Part shown: positions 46,109-53,418 of the stretch, piece after piece
Layout of the letters: every line of letters begins with the position of its first letter
How positions within the stretch are numbered: position 1 is the stretch's first letter
Origin: Elusimicrobiota bacterium
Lineage (GTDB): Bacteria; Elusimicrobiota; Elusimicrobia; UBA1565; UBA9628
Length of the DNA stretch: 64,000 nt
Reading direction: 5' to 3'
Assembly: GCA_030696455.1 (NCBI GenBank)
Contig: JAUYSH010000042.1
Location: 1-64,000 of the forward strand
The notes under the pieces: model-generated
The model's input: the letters and a program-made list of their open reading frames with translations, nothing else
The model's database searches: none
What the model was told of the DNA's origin: nothing
Translations under genes and position numbers: made by a program

Positions 46109-47742
46109 CGCCAGTGCTTGAAGGCGCGGTTGGCGTCGGCGGCGACGTCTTCCTGGTACATCTTGGCGAGCGCCTCCCAGGTGATCTGGTCGGCGGGGCG
46201 GGGCGGGGCGGGGCGAGGGGGCGCGGGCGGCGCGGCGTTGGCCATGGTCTCCAAGGCCTTGCCGAGGCGAGCGGTGTCGGCGCTGAGGCGCTCGAAGAAG
46301 GGGTGCGCCGAGGCTTCCTTCAAGTATAGCTCGGAGGCGCGGTCGGGCTCGGCCGCGATCCGCTCGATCAGGCCCGAGACCTCGCGCACGATCGACTCGG
46401 CGTTGACGACCTCGTTCTGGTAATGGGCCTCGAGGTCCGAGAGCTCCTTGCGCAGCAGGCCGAAACGTCCGGCGGGGATGCCGTGATCGCGGGAGAAGTG
46501 ATCCAGCACGGGCAGCCAGGTCTTCTGCGAGGCTAGGTTGCTCCGGGCGCGCATGACCTCGGCCTCGGCGGAGGCCAGGCGCGCGCGCAGGGTCGCCAGA
46601 GGTTTGGCCATCTCGGACTGACCGAAGGTCACGGCGTAGTAGGGCAGGCGCATCTTCAGGTTCGAGAGGTAATGAGCGGGGTCGGCGAGGTAGTTCCAGG
46701 CTCCCGCCTCCTCGAAGCGGCCGTCCAGCTCGTGATCGATGGCCCAACCGACGAGGCGCGCCAAGGTCTCGTTGAGCTCGTGATAATGGAAGGCGAGGTA
46801 GAGGTTCTCCTTCGTGGCGCGGCCGTACCAGAGGCCGTGGCCGAGGAGCTCGTGGCCGATGATCGAGGGCAGGGACTCGCGCATGAATTCGGGGTCGCCG
46901 TCGACGTAGTGGCGGTTGAGGCGGATCTCGGCGTAACCTTCCGGGCGCCAGTCGGTGTAGGCCTGGGCGGCGTAGAACCTCTTGCGGCCGTCGATGAGGA
47001 AGAGCTGGGAGTCGGCGAAATCGTCGAAGCGCACCACCGCGGTCAGGCCTTCGGCGAGGAACTCCTCGGCGTAGCGGCGGCCGGTCGGGGTCTCGAGCAG
47101 GCGTTTGAAGGACTCTTCGAGCGCCTTCTTCTCGTCGGCGCGCCCGCGGTCGTCGAGGCGGACTCGTTCGAGCATGCGGGTCAGCAGCGGGCGGGCGTCC
47201 GCGGACGGGGCGACGTAGGCCCCGTCGCCGACGGGAGGCACGAGGGGTTCGTCGCCGAGGGCCGCCGCCGACATGAAATTGCGTTCGAGGGCGGCGGCGC
47301 CCGCTTCGCCCTTGAGGCCCGCGAGACTCTGGGATCGGGCGCCGTACTCGCGGAGGGTGTCGATGACCGCGGCGAGTTGGCGCGCCCGGATCGGTTCCTC
47401 GGCGAGAGTTCGCTTGAAGGGAAAGGGAATGTCCGCGAGCTTCATCGGCGCGGCGATGGCGGAGTCGGGCAGGCCCGAGAGGTTCAGCGGGAGAGGTTGG
47501 ATCGGCGCGCGCAGGTTAACGGATGGGATCGGGACGGCGTTGTGCGGGTGGAGTACAGCCGGAGCGTTTAGGGTCGGGTTCCAGGGGGTCAGCGCGAGCG
47601 GGAAAGTCTGCGCCAAAGGCGCGACGGCGGGGCCGGCGATGCTGGGACGCGGCGAGAGGGGGACTTCGAGGGAAATGCGCTGAGCCCCCGCGTCGAGCGC
47701 GGAGGCCGCCAGGAAAAGGGCCGCCAGAATCCGTCGGTTCAT
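46105..47742 (-). CDS. Exported protein with HELLGH motif, putative metallopeptidase
   Basis: A 545-residue protein with a signal peptide (ILAALFLAASALDAGA), a Pro-rich stretch, then a globular region. The central motif S-I-I-G-H-E-L-L-G-H (H297, E298, H302) looks like the HExxxH zinc site known from M49 dipeptidyl peptidases, but the surroundings do not resemble that family. A candidate third ligand is E325. After it come W-N-Y-L-A-D-P and a coiled-coil-like helical segment (about 375-480), a run of APPRPAPPRP and a C-terminal ITWEALAK...HW tail. It is a paralogue of the gene at 48375-50009, to which it aligns with almost identical motif positions. Substrate unknown; the zinc role is inference. 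Confidence 0.75.
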   Translation of the reverse strand: MNRRILAALFLAASALDAGAQRISLEVPLSPRPSIAGPAVAPLAQTFPLALTPWNPTLNAPAVLHPHNAVPIPSVNLRAPIQPLPLNLSGLPDSAIAAPMKLADIPFPFKRTLAEEPIRARQLAAVIDTLREYGARSQSLAGLKGEAGAAALERNFMSAAALGDEPLVPPVGDGAYVAPSADARPLLTRMLERVRLDDRGRADEKKALEESFKRLLETPTGRRYAEEFLAEGLTAVVRFDDFADSQLFLIDGRKRFYAAQAYTDWRPEGYAEIRLNRHYVDGDPEFMRESLPSIIGHELLGHGLWYGRATKENLYLAFHYHELNETLARLVGWAIDHELDGRFEEAGAWNYLADPAHYLSNLKMRLPYYAVTFGQSEMAKPLATLRARLASAEAEVMRARSNLASQKTWLPVLDHFSRDHGIPAGRFGLLRKELSDLEAHYQNEVVNAESIVREVSGLIERIAAEPDRASELYLKEASAHPFFERLSADTARLGKALETMANAAPPAPPRPAPPRPADQITWEALAKMYQEDVAADANRAFKHWR

Positions 47743-47802
47743 TCCTATAGCAAGTGTACGGCGGATCGGGCGATACGCCCAGGGTCCTCGGGGCCGATCG
47801 GG

Positions 47803-48378
47803 CTAGGTCTTCCGGCCAGGGAGTTTGACGGTCTTTAGGAAGACCTTCCAGGCCTCCTCGCCGCGGCGCTCCAGGTCAGGGGCGGGGGTCTCGCGGGCGT
47901 AGGAAAGCACGACGAACCGGCCTCCCGATACGGGCAGAACGCAGAAGAATTCCTTGCCGAGCATGGGCGGGCCGGACGGCGCGTGCGGGTCTCCGAGGTT
48001 GATGGGGAAGCCGCGCTGATAGACGGTCAGTCGGCGGCCGGCGACCTCGGCGCTTCCGACGGATTCAGGCTTGCGCCCCATCGTGCTCGCCGCCGCTCCC
48101 GTCAGGAAGCCGGCCGGTTTCTTGTAAGCGCTGCCGGGTCCGCCGAAGGCGCGAATCGCGATGCGGTCCACGCCGTCGACGAAGGCTTCGACCGGATCGG
48201 CGCCGCCGGCGTTCGTGTACTCCTCGACTTTCCACCCTTTCGGGGGCCGGCGGCTGATGAGCGCGGCGATGGCCTGAGACGGGGTAGGGGCTTCTTTCAC
48301 GGTTTTCGAGACCTCCGCGGGTTTTTCGGCCGAGGCGCCCGCCGACAGCGCGAGGACGACGGAAAGGATGAAATTCAT
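47803..48378 (-). CDS. Small exported protein of unknown function
   Basis: A 191-residue protein. I prefer the ATG at 48378 to the TTG five codons upstream because the ATG forms an ATGA overlap with the stop of the gene before it, has GGAGAAG upstream, and leads directly into a signal peptide (FILSVVLALSAGASA). The mature part has no recognised domain; it holds PPKGWKVEEYTN, a G-G-P-G-S turn and a C-terminal strand-rich half ending in a Lys-rich helix. The overlap places it in one operon with the upstream HELFGH protein, and it sits between the two paralogues. Confidence 0.75.
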   Translation of the reverse strand: MNFILSVVLALSAGASAEKPAEVSKTVKEAPTPSQAIAALISRRPPKGWKVEEYTNAGGADPVEAFVDGVDRIAIRAFGGPGSAYKKPAGFLTGAAASTMGRKPESVGSAEVAGRRLTVYQRGFPINLGDPHAPSGPPMLGKEFFCVLPVSGGRFVVLSYARETPAPDLERRGEEAWKVFLKTVKLPGRKT

Positions 48379-50009
48379 TTCTTCTTCTCCCAATGATCGG
48401 GATGGTTCTTTTGATCCCGCTCGAACAGGCGGTGCAGGTCATCCCAGGTCAGCTTGCCCGGCACGGGCGGAATGGTGGTCTCCCGCGTGCGGCCGCCGAC
48501 GATGCCGCGCAGGCGTTCGGCGCGCGCGGCCAGGCGCGCCTCGGACCGGCGCAGGTAGGCGGAACGGGAGGCCGCGGCGAGCTCCGCCTTCAGCGCGTCG
48601 GATTCCGGCTTTTTCCAGCGGGTGATCGTGCCGGTCAGGTGGGCGTGGATGTTGTTGAGGCTCGCCTGCTGAGAGTTGTTCCAGACGACGGCGGCGGCGA
48701 TGTCCTCCGTCAGCGAGGAGAACTGCGCCTGGTCCATGCCGTGCGCCGCGACGAAGTGTGCGATGCGGGGGGTCCAGGCGACCATCGACGCGGCGTAGGC
48801 GTTACCGCTCTTGCGGGCGGTGTCGATGGCGGCGACGCGGCTCTCGAGGGTCGCCACCGGGGCGCGCATCTCCTCGAGGCTCAAGGTCGTGGCGTAATAA
48901 GGGAGGTTGGTCTTGAGTCCGGAGTGGTAGCGCTCGGGGTCGGCGAGGTAGTTCCACATGTGGCCGTTGTCCAGGCGCCCGCCCAGCTCGGCGTGCACCA
49001 GCCAGCCGATCAGGCCCGAGCCGGCCTCGTCGCCGCGGTAATGATACAGGGTCTGCCGGGAGACGCCTTCCTTCTTCGCGCGCTGGACCTCGAAGGCGTG
49101 GCCGAACAGCTCATGGCCGAGGGTCGCGGTCATGTCCACGCGGCGGAAGTCCGGGTCCGTGACGAGATAATCGCGGTTGAGCACCACGCGGGGAGGATCC
49201 TCGTTCGGATGGGTGTGGCCGCCCGAGGCCCGCAGGATGCGCCGGCCGTTCATCATGATCGTCGTCGAGTTCGGAACTTCTCCGAACTCCAGCTTCGCGC
49301 GCGAACCGGAGGCGGTGAATTCGAGTGCGAGTTCGCGGCCGGTCGGGGTGCTCACCAGGCTGACGAGGGCCGCGTCCATGGCTGCGACGGCGCGGGGATC
49401 GGTGTTGGGCGCGATGTCGAGGGAGGCGCGAAGGCTGCGCAGGATGTCCGCGGCTTGCGCCGCCGCGGCGGCGGCGGCCGAGGCGCCGCCGGCCGCCGTG
49501 ACCCCATCCGGCGGCTTGGCGCCGGCCTCGAGCGCCCCGGGTCCCGCCGGCTCGCCCTCGGGCAAGGTGGCCGCGCGCAGGAAATCGCGGTCCTCGGGGG
49601 AAACCAAGGATCCTCGCAGCCAGAACAGGGCGACGGCTTCGCCGCGAACTCCCTCGGGCAGGCGGCCGTTCTTGGCCAAGGGCCGCAAGGCGGCGGTGCG
49701 CTCGGTGGCGCGGCGGCCGAGCAGGGCCCAGGCGGCGGAATTGGGGAGCAGATGCTCGCCGGCGGGGGCCTTGCGGTCGGAGAGGCGTCCGTTGACCTCC
49801 TCGTAGCGGCCGTCCTCCAAGGTGAGGAGCCATTCGCGCTCCTCGGCGAGCAGCGCCCCGGGGGCCGCCGCCTCGAAAGGCGCCTGGGGAGGCGGGTCGG
49901 TCTCGAGCGCGGACGCGGGCGGCGCGTCGCAGGTGACGCAGGCGGGCGCGGAGGTCCCCAGCATCAGGACGGCGCCGAGGACGAGGGGGGCGAGGAGGCG
50001 TCGGGACAT
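48375..50009 (-). CDS. Exported protein with HELFGH motif, paralogue of 46105-47742
   Basis: A 544-residue protein with a signal peptide that ends near an ACVTC segment, possibly a lipoprotein-like or Cys-containing N-terminus. An Ala/Pro/Gly-rich region follows, then the motif L-G-H-E-L-F-G-H (H299, E300, H304). D327-E328 align with N324-E325 of the paralogue. Shared blocks are W-N-Y-L-A-D-P, L-P-Y-Y-A-x-T, E-M-x-x-P-x-A-T-L-x-x-R and the tail L-T-W-D-D-L...H-W. The pair looks like an uncharacterised family of putative zinc metallopeptidases. A TATACT -10 box sits upstream and is divergent from the hutI promoter. Confidence 0.75.
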   Translation of the reverse strand: MSRRLLAPLVLGAVLMLGTSAPACVTCDAPPASALETDPPPQAPFEAAAPGALLAEEREWLLTLEDGRYEEVNGRLSDRKAPAGEHLLPNSAAWALLGRRATERTAALRPLAKNGRLPEGVRGEAVALFWLRGSLVSPEDRDFLRAATLPEGEPAGPGALEAGAKPPDGVTAAGGASAAAAAAAQAADILRSLRASLDIAPNTDPRAVAAMDAALVSLVSTPTGRELALEFTASGSRAKLEFGEVPNSTTIMMNGRRILRASGGHTHPNEDPPRVVLNRDYLVTDPDFRRVDMTATLGHELFGHAFEVQRAKKEGVSRQTLYHYRGDEAGSGLIGWLVHAELGGRLDNGHMWNYLADPERYHSGLKTNLPYYATTLSLEEMRAPVATLESRVAAIDTARKSGNAYAASMVAWTPRIAHFVAAHGMDQAQFSSLTEDIAAAVVWNNSQQASLNNIHAHLTGTITRWKKPESDALKAELAAASRSAYLRRSEARLAARAERLRGIVGGRTRETTIPPVPGKLTWDDLHRLFERDQKNHPDHWEKKK

Positions 50010-50026
50010 AGGGGGGCCTCTTCGCC

Positions 50027-50032
50027 AGTATA
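50027..50032 (-). promoter_or_regulatory. -10 box for the minus-strand HELFGH gene
   Basis: TATACT on the minus strand lies 17 bases before the ATG at 50009, giving a short leader containing GAAGAGG as a weak ribosome site. It is back to back with the hutI -10 box, about 36 bases away. Confidence 0.5.
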
Positions 50033-50068
50033 GCCCCGGGAAGCCCGCCGTGCCAGGGGTTCTTTTCG

Positions 50069-50074
50069 TAGAAT
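50069..50074 (+). promoter_or_regulatory. -10 box of a leaderless-type promoter for hutI
   Basis: TAGAAT followed by six bases (ACCGCC) and the GTG start of hutI. The same TAGAAT-six-start layout occurs at 37516 and 55883. No -35 box is evident; a T-rich run (TTCTTTTC) precedes it. Confidence 0.55.
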
Positions 50075-50080
50075 ACCGCC

Positions 50081-51331
50081 GTGGCGACCTTGATCCTCAA
50101 TGCCTCCGAGATCCTGACCATGGCGGGCCCCGACGGGCCGCGCGCGGGCCCGGACAAAGGCGGCCTCGGCCTGCTGCGCGACGGCGCGGTGCTCATCGAC
50201 AAGGGCCTCATCGTCGCGGCCGGCCCCAAGGCGCGTGTCCTGGCCGAGCCGCTGGCGAAGGGCGCCAAGATGCTGAGCGCGGAGGGCCGCGTGCTGCTGC
50301 CCGGCTTCGTCGACGCCCATACGCATCCCGTGTTCCACGGGATGCGCTTGGAGGATTTCGAGGGCCGCATCGCGGGCAAGACCTACGCCGAGCTCGCCCA
50401 AAAAGGCGGCGGCATCCTGTCCACGGTCAACGGGGTGCGCGGCTCGAAGGAGGCGGACTTGGCGGCGGGGCTGCGCCTGCGGGCCCTCGACTTCATCTCC
50501 TCGGGCACGACGACCATCGAGGCCAAGTCCGGCTACGGCCTCGACCTCGACAACGAGCTCAAGCTCCTGCGCGTGATGCGCACCGTCTCCTCGCGCGGCC
50601 CGCTCGAGATCGTGCCGACCTTTCTCGGCGCGCACGCCGTCCCGCCCGAGTACAAGGGACGAAAGGCCGAGTTCGTCGAGCGGATCTGCGAGACGATGAT
50701 CCCGCGCGTGGCCGAGGAGAAGCTCGCCGCCTTCGTGGACCTGTTCTGCGAGCAGGGCTACTTCGACCTCGACGACCTCCGGGCGATCGCCTCGGCGGGC
50801 GCCAAGGCCGGGCTCAAGCTCAAGGTCCACTCCGAGCAGCTTTCGAGGATGGGGTCCCTCGACGCCGCGCTCAAGCTCGGCGCCGTCACCGCCGACCATC
50901 TCGACTGCGTCACGGAGGACGACATCCTCGCGCTCGCCGCCTCCGGCACCGTCGCCTGCCTCGTGCCCGGCTCGAACTACTTCCTCGGCAAGCCCTACCC
51001 GCCCGCCCGCCGCCTGCTCGACCTCGGCGCGGCCGTGGCGCTCGCCACCGATTTTAATCCCGGCACCTGCCCTTGCTTCGACATGCGCATGATCGTCTCG
51101 ATCTCCTGCACGCAGATGAAGATGAGCCCCGCGGAGGCGATCGTGTCGGCGACGATCAACGGCGCGCACGCGCTCGGCTTGGGCGCCACGCACGGCTCGT
51201 TGGAGGCCGGTAAAATCGCCGATATCGCCTGCTTCGACGCCGAGGATCACCGCGAGCTCGCCTACTGGTTCGGCGCCCCCAAGACCCGCTGGACCATGAA
51301 GCGCGGCGAGGTCGTCTGGAAGATGAATTGA
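50081..51331 (+). CDS. hutI: Imidazolonepropionase
   Basis: A 416-residue amidohydrolase that opens imidazolone-5-propanoate to N-formimino-L-glutamate. The metal-binding motif DAHTHPVF lies at about residue 72, followed by the family pattern GGGILSTV, SGYGLDLDNELK, a further histidine in LKVHSEQL and ADHLDCVTEDD, and the aspartate in ALATDFNPGTCP. Length is typical. GTG start without Shine-Dalgarno; the upstream TAGAAT implies a leaderless mRNA. It is separated from hutU by yajQ and three minus-strand genes. Its stop overlaps the next start (TTGA). Confidence 0.95.
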   Translation: MATLILNASEILTMAGPDGPRAGPDKGGLGLLRDGAVLIDKGLIVAAGPKARVLAEPLAKGAKMLSAEGRVLLPGFVDAHTHPVFHGMRLEDFEGRIAGKTYAELAQKGGGILSTVNGVRGSKEADLAAGLRLRALDFISSGTTTIEAKSGYGLDLDNELKLLRVMRTVSSRGPLEIVPTFLGAHAVPPEYKGRKAEFVERICETMIPRVAEEKLAAFVDLFCEQGYFDLDDLRAIASAGAKAGLKLKVHSEQLSRMGSLDAALKLGAVTADHLDCVTEDDILALAASGTVACLVPGSNYFLGKPYPPARRLLDLGAAVALATDFNPGTCPCFDMRMIVSISCTQMKMSPAEAIVSATINGAHALGLGATHGSLEAGKIADIACFDAEDHRELAYWFGAPKTRWTMKRGEVVWKMN

Positions 51332-52023
51332 AAGTTTTGCTTTTCGACATCGACGGGACCTTGATCCGCGGCGGCGGGGCGGGGCGCAAGGCGCTCAACC
51401 GCGCCGCGTACGAGCTTTACGGCAAGCAAAACGCATGTTCGGAGCTTTCTTTGGCGGGAAGAACCGACCTTTACAATTTTGCCCAGACCTATCGCTTCGC
51501 GACCGGAAAAAAACCCAGCCGCGCGGCCGTCGAACGGCTCCATCAGGAGTACCTTAAACATTTGCCGTTTTACGTCAAATCGGCGATTCGAAGCCGGACC
51601 TACCACATCCCGCCGGGCCTGAAGGTGCTTCTCAAGCATCTCAGCCGCGACAAGCGCGTCCTGCTCGGCCTGGGAACGGGAAACATGGAGAAGGGCGCGC
51701 GCATCAAGCTCGAGCCCTCGGGCTTCAACGCCTACTTCCTGTTCGGCGGCTACGGCTCCGACGCCTTCCACCGCCACGCCTTACTGAAGAAGGCCGTCGC
51801 GCGCGCCAAGAAGCTGGCGCACGCGTCCTTCACCCCCAAAGATGTGTATGTTATCGGCGACACCCCGTTCGACGTGCTCGCGGGCCGCAAGGCGGGCTAC
51901 AAAACCGTCGGCGTCGGCACCGGCTACGCCGACTGGAAGGCGCTCAAGGATTCACGGCCCGATCATCTGGCGAAGGACTTCAGGGACATAAAAACATGGC
52001 TGACATGGTTCGAGTTGAGCTGA
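51328..52023 (+). CDS. HAD-superfamily hydrolase (phosphoglycolate phosphatase-like)
   Basis: A 231-residue HAD phosphatase with motif I DIDGTL at residues 7-12 (nucleophile D7, acid D9), a helical cap (about 15-95), motif II in LLGLGTGN, and motif III VIGDTPFDVLAG supplying the metal-binding aspartate. It removes phosphate from a small metabolite that cannot be identified here. The TTG start overlaps the hutI stop as TTGA, the same arrangement as at 38517, so it is translated with hutI. The first 200 bases are less GC-rich than its surroundings. Confidence 0.85.
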   Translation: MKVLLFDIDGTLIRGGGAGRKALNRAAYELYGKQNACSELSLAGRTDLYNFAQTYRFATGKKPSRAAVERLHQEYLKHLPFYVKSAIRSRTYHIPPGLKVLLKHLSRDKRVLLGLGTGNMEKGARIKLEPSGFNAYFLFGGYGSDAFHRHALLKKAVARAKKLAHASFTPKDVYVIGDTPFDVLAGRKAGYKTVGVGTGYADWKALKDSRPDHLAKDFRDIKTWLTWFELS

Positions 52024-53333
52024 CCGACGAGAAGTCCGCGGCCGCCGTCGCCGCGCGCTGCGCCGCCGCGGCGGGCAAGGCGGCCTTGCCCGCGCACGCT
52101 CGCGCCAAAATCCTCCTCAAGGCGGCCGAGGCGCTCGAGGCCTCGGCCGAGGATTTCGCCCGCCTGATCTGCGCCGAGGTCGGCAAACCTCTTAAAGAAG
52201 CCCGCCGCGAGGCGACTCGCGCGGCTTTCACCTTGCGCTGGGCCGGCGAGGAGGCGCGCCGCGTGGTCGGCGAGCTTCTGCCTCTCGATCTCGACGCCAA
52301 CTCCGAGGGACGCTGCGCCATAGTCAAGCGCGTGCCGCGCGGGCCGGCGCTGTTCATCACCCCGTTCAACTTCCCCTTGAACCTCGTGGCGCACAAGGTC
52401 GCCCCGGCCGTCGCGGTCGGCCTGCCCTTCGTGCTCAAGCCCGATCCCCGTTGTCCTAAGAGCGCCGAGAAGCTCATCGGCCTGCTCATCGACGCCGGTT
52501 GGCCCGCGGAGGCCGCCATCGTCATCGGCGGGCCGCTGCCCGCCGCCGAGGCCCTCGTCCGCGACGAGCGCTTCCGCATCTTCTCCTTCACCGGCTCGAC
52601 CGCGGTGGGCTGGAAGCTCAAGGCGCTGGCCGTGAAGGCCCACAGCTGCCTCGAGCTCGGCGGCAACGCCGCCGTCTTCGTCGGCAAGGACGCCGACCTG
52701 CCCTGGGCCGCCGCCCGCTGCGCCTGGGGCGCCTTCTGCTACTCCGGCCAGACCTGCATCTCGGTCCAGCGCATCTTCGTCGAGCAGGAGGTCCACGCCG
52801 AGTTCCGCCGCCTGCTCGTCGAGAACATCAAGCTCCTCGTCGTCGGCGATCCCGCCGACGAGAAGACCGACATCGGACCGCTGATCGACGAGAAGTCCGC
52901 GATCCGCGTCGAGGAGTGGCTCAAGGAAGCCGTCGCCAAGGGCGCCAAGCTCTGGGCCGGCGGCCCCCGCAGCGGACTCGTCATCCCGCCGTCCTTGCTC
53001 GAAGGCGTCCCCGCCGGCTGCCGCCTCTCCTGCGAGGAGGCCTTCGGCCCCGTCGCGACGCTGGACGCCGTTTCCAGCCGCGAGGAGGCCCTCGAGCGCA
53101 TGGCCGATTCCCGCTACGGCCTGCAGGCCGGCGTCTTCACCAACGACCTGGCCTTCATCCACCGCGCCTTCGAGCGCCTCCCCGTGGGCGGCCTCATCGT
53201 CAACGACATCCCGACCTTCCGCTCCGACGCGATGCCCTACGGCGGCGTGAAGGACTCCGGCACCGGCCGCGAAGGTGTGCGCTACGCCATGGAAGATTTC
53301 ACCGAGCAAAAAACGTTGGTCCTCAAATCTTAG
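51996..53333 (+). CDS. NAD(P)-dependent aldehyde dehydrogenase
   Basis: A 445-residue protein of the aldehyde dehydrogenase superfamily, slightly shorter than the usual 480-500. Cofactor region FITPFNFPLNLVAHKVAPA, FTGSTAVGWKL, the general base E220 in LELGGN and the nucleophile C254 in SGQTCISVQRI are all present, so it should be active. It oxidises an aldehyde to the acid; the substrate is not evident. The ATG start overlaps the HAD gene by 28 bases, suggesting one hutI-HAD-ALDH transcript. It does not belong to the standard histidine pathway. Confidence 0.88.
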   Translation: MADMVRVELTDEKSAAAVAARCAAAAGKAALPAHARAKILLKAAEALEASAEDFARLICAEVGKPLKEARREATRAAFTLRWAGEEARRVVGELLPLDLDANSEGRCAIVKRVPRGPALFITPFNFPLNLVAHKVAPAVAVGLPFVLKPDPRCPKSAEKLIGLLIDAGWPAEAAIVIGGPLPAAEALVRDERFRIFSFTGSTAVGWKLKALAVKAHSCLELGGNAAVFVGKDADLPWAAARCAWGAFCYSGQTCISVQRIFVEQEVHAEFRRLLVENIKLLVVGDPADEKTDIGPLIDEKSAIRVEEWLKEAVAKGAKLWAGGPRSGLVIPPSLLEGVPAGCRLSCEEAFGPVATLDAVSSREEALERMADSRYGLQAGVFTNDLAFIHRAFERLPVGGLIVNDIPTFRSDAMPYGGVKDSGTGREGVRYAMEDFTEQKTLVLKS

Positions 53334-53334
53334 A

Positions 53335-53399
53335 TGGTGTCAGGCATTCCACTATTTTCACTTTCCAGCAAAATGAAAATAGTGGAATGCCTGACACCA
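53335..53399. repeat. Perfect 26-bp inverted repeat (REP-like palindrome)
   Basis: The arms 53335-53360 and 53374-53399 are perfect reverse complements (TGGTGTCAGGCATTCCACTA... and its mirror) with a 13-base loop. It starts one base after the aldehyde dehydrogenase stop. It could act as a terminator or as a REP/RAYT-type mobile palindrome. The half-site GGTGTCAGGC recurs at 43925. It is AT-richer than the surroundings. Confidence 0.9.
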
Positions 53400-53407
53400 A
53401 TTATCGC

Positions 53408-53413
53408 AAGGAG
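53408..53413 (+). promoter_or_regulatory. Shine-Dalgarno AAGGAG for the FTCD gene
   Basis: AAGGAG lies five bases before the ATG at 53419. This classical site, right after the palindrome, shows that the gene is translated from a leadered mRNA, unlike hutI. Confidence 0.7.
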
Positions 53414-53418
53414 CTCAT

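Noticed and set aside
48379-48393. TTG start five codons upstream for the small exported protein
   Set aside because: The ATG at 48378 gives an ATGA overlap and puts the signal peptide at the very N-terminus.
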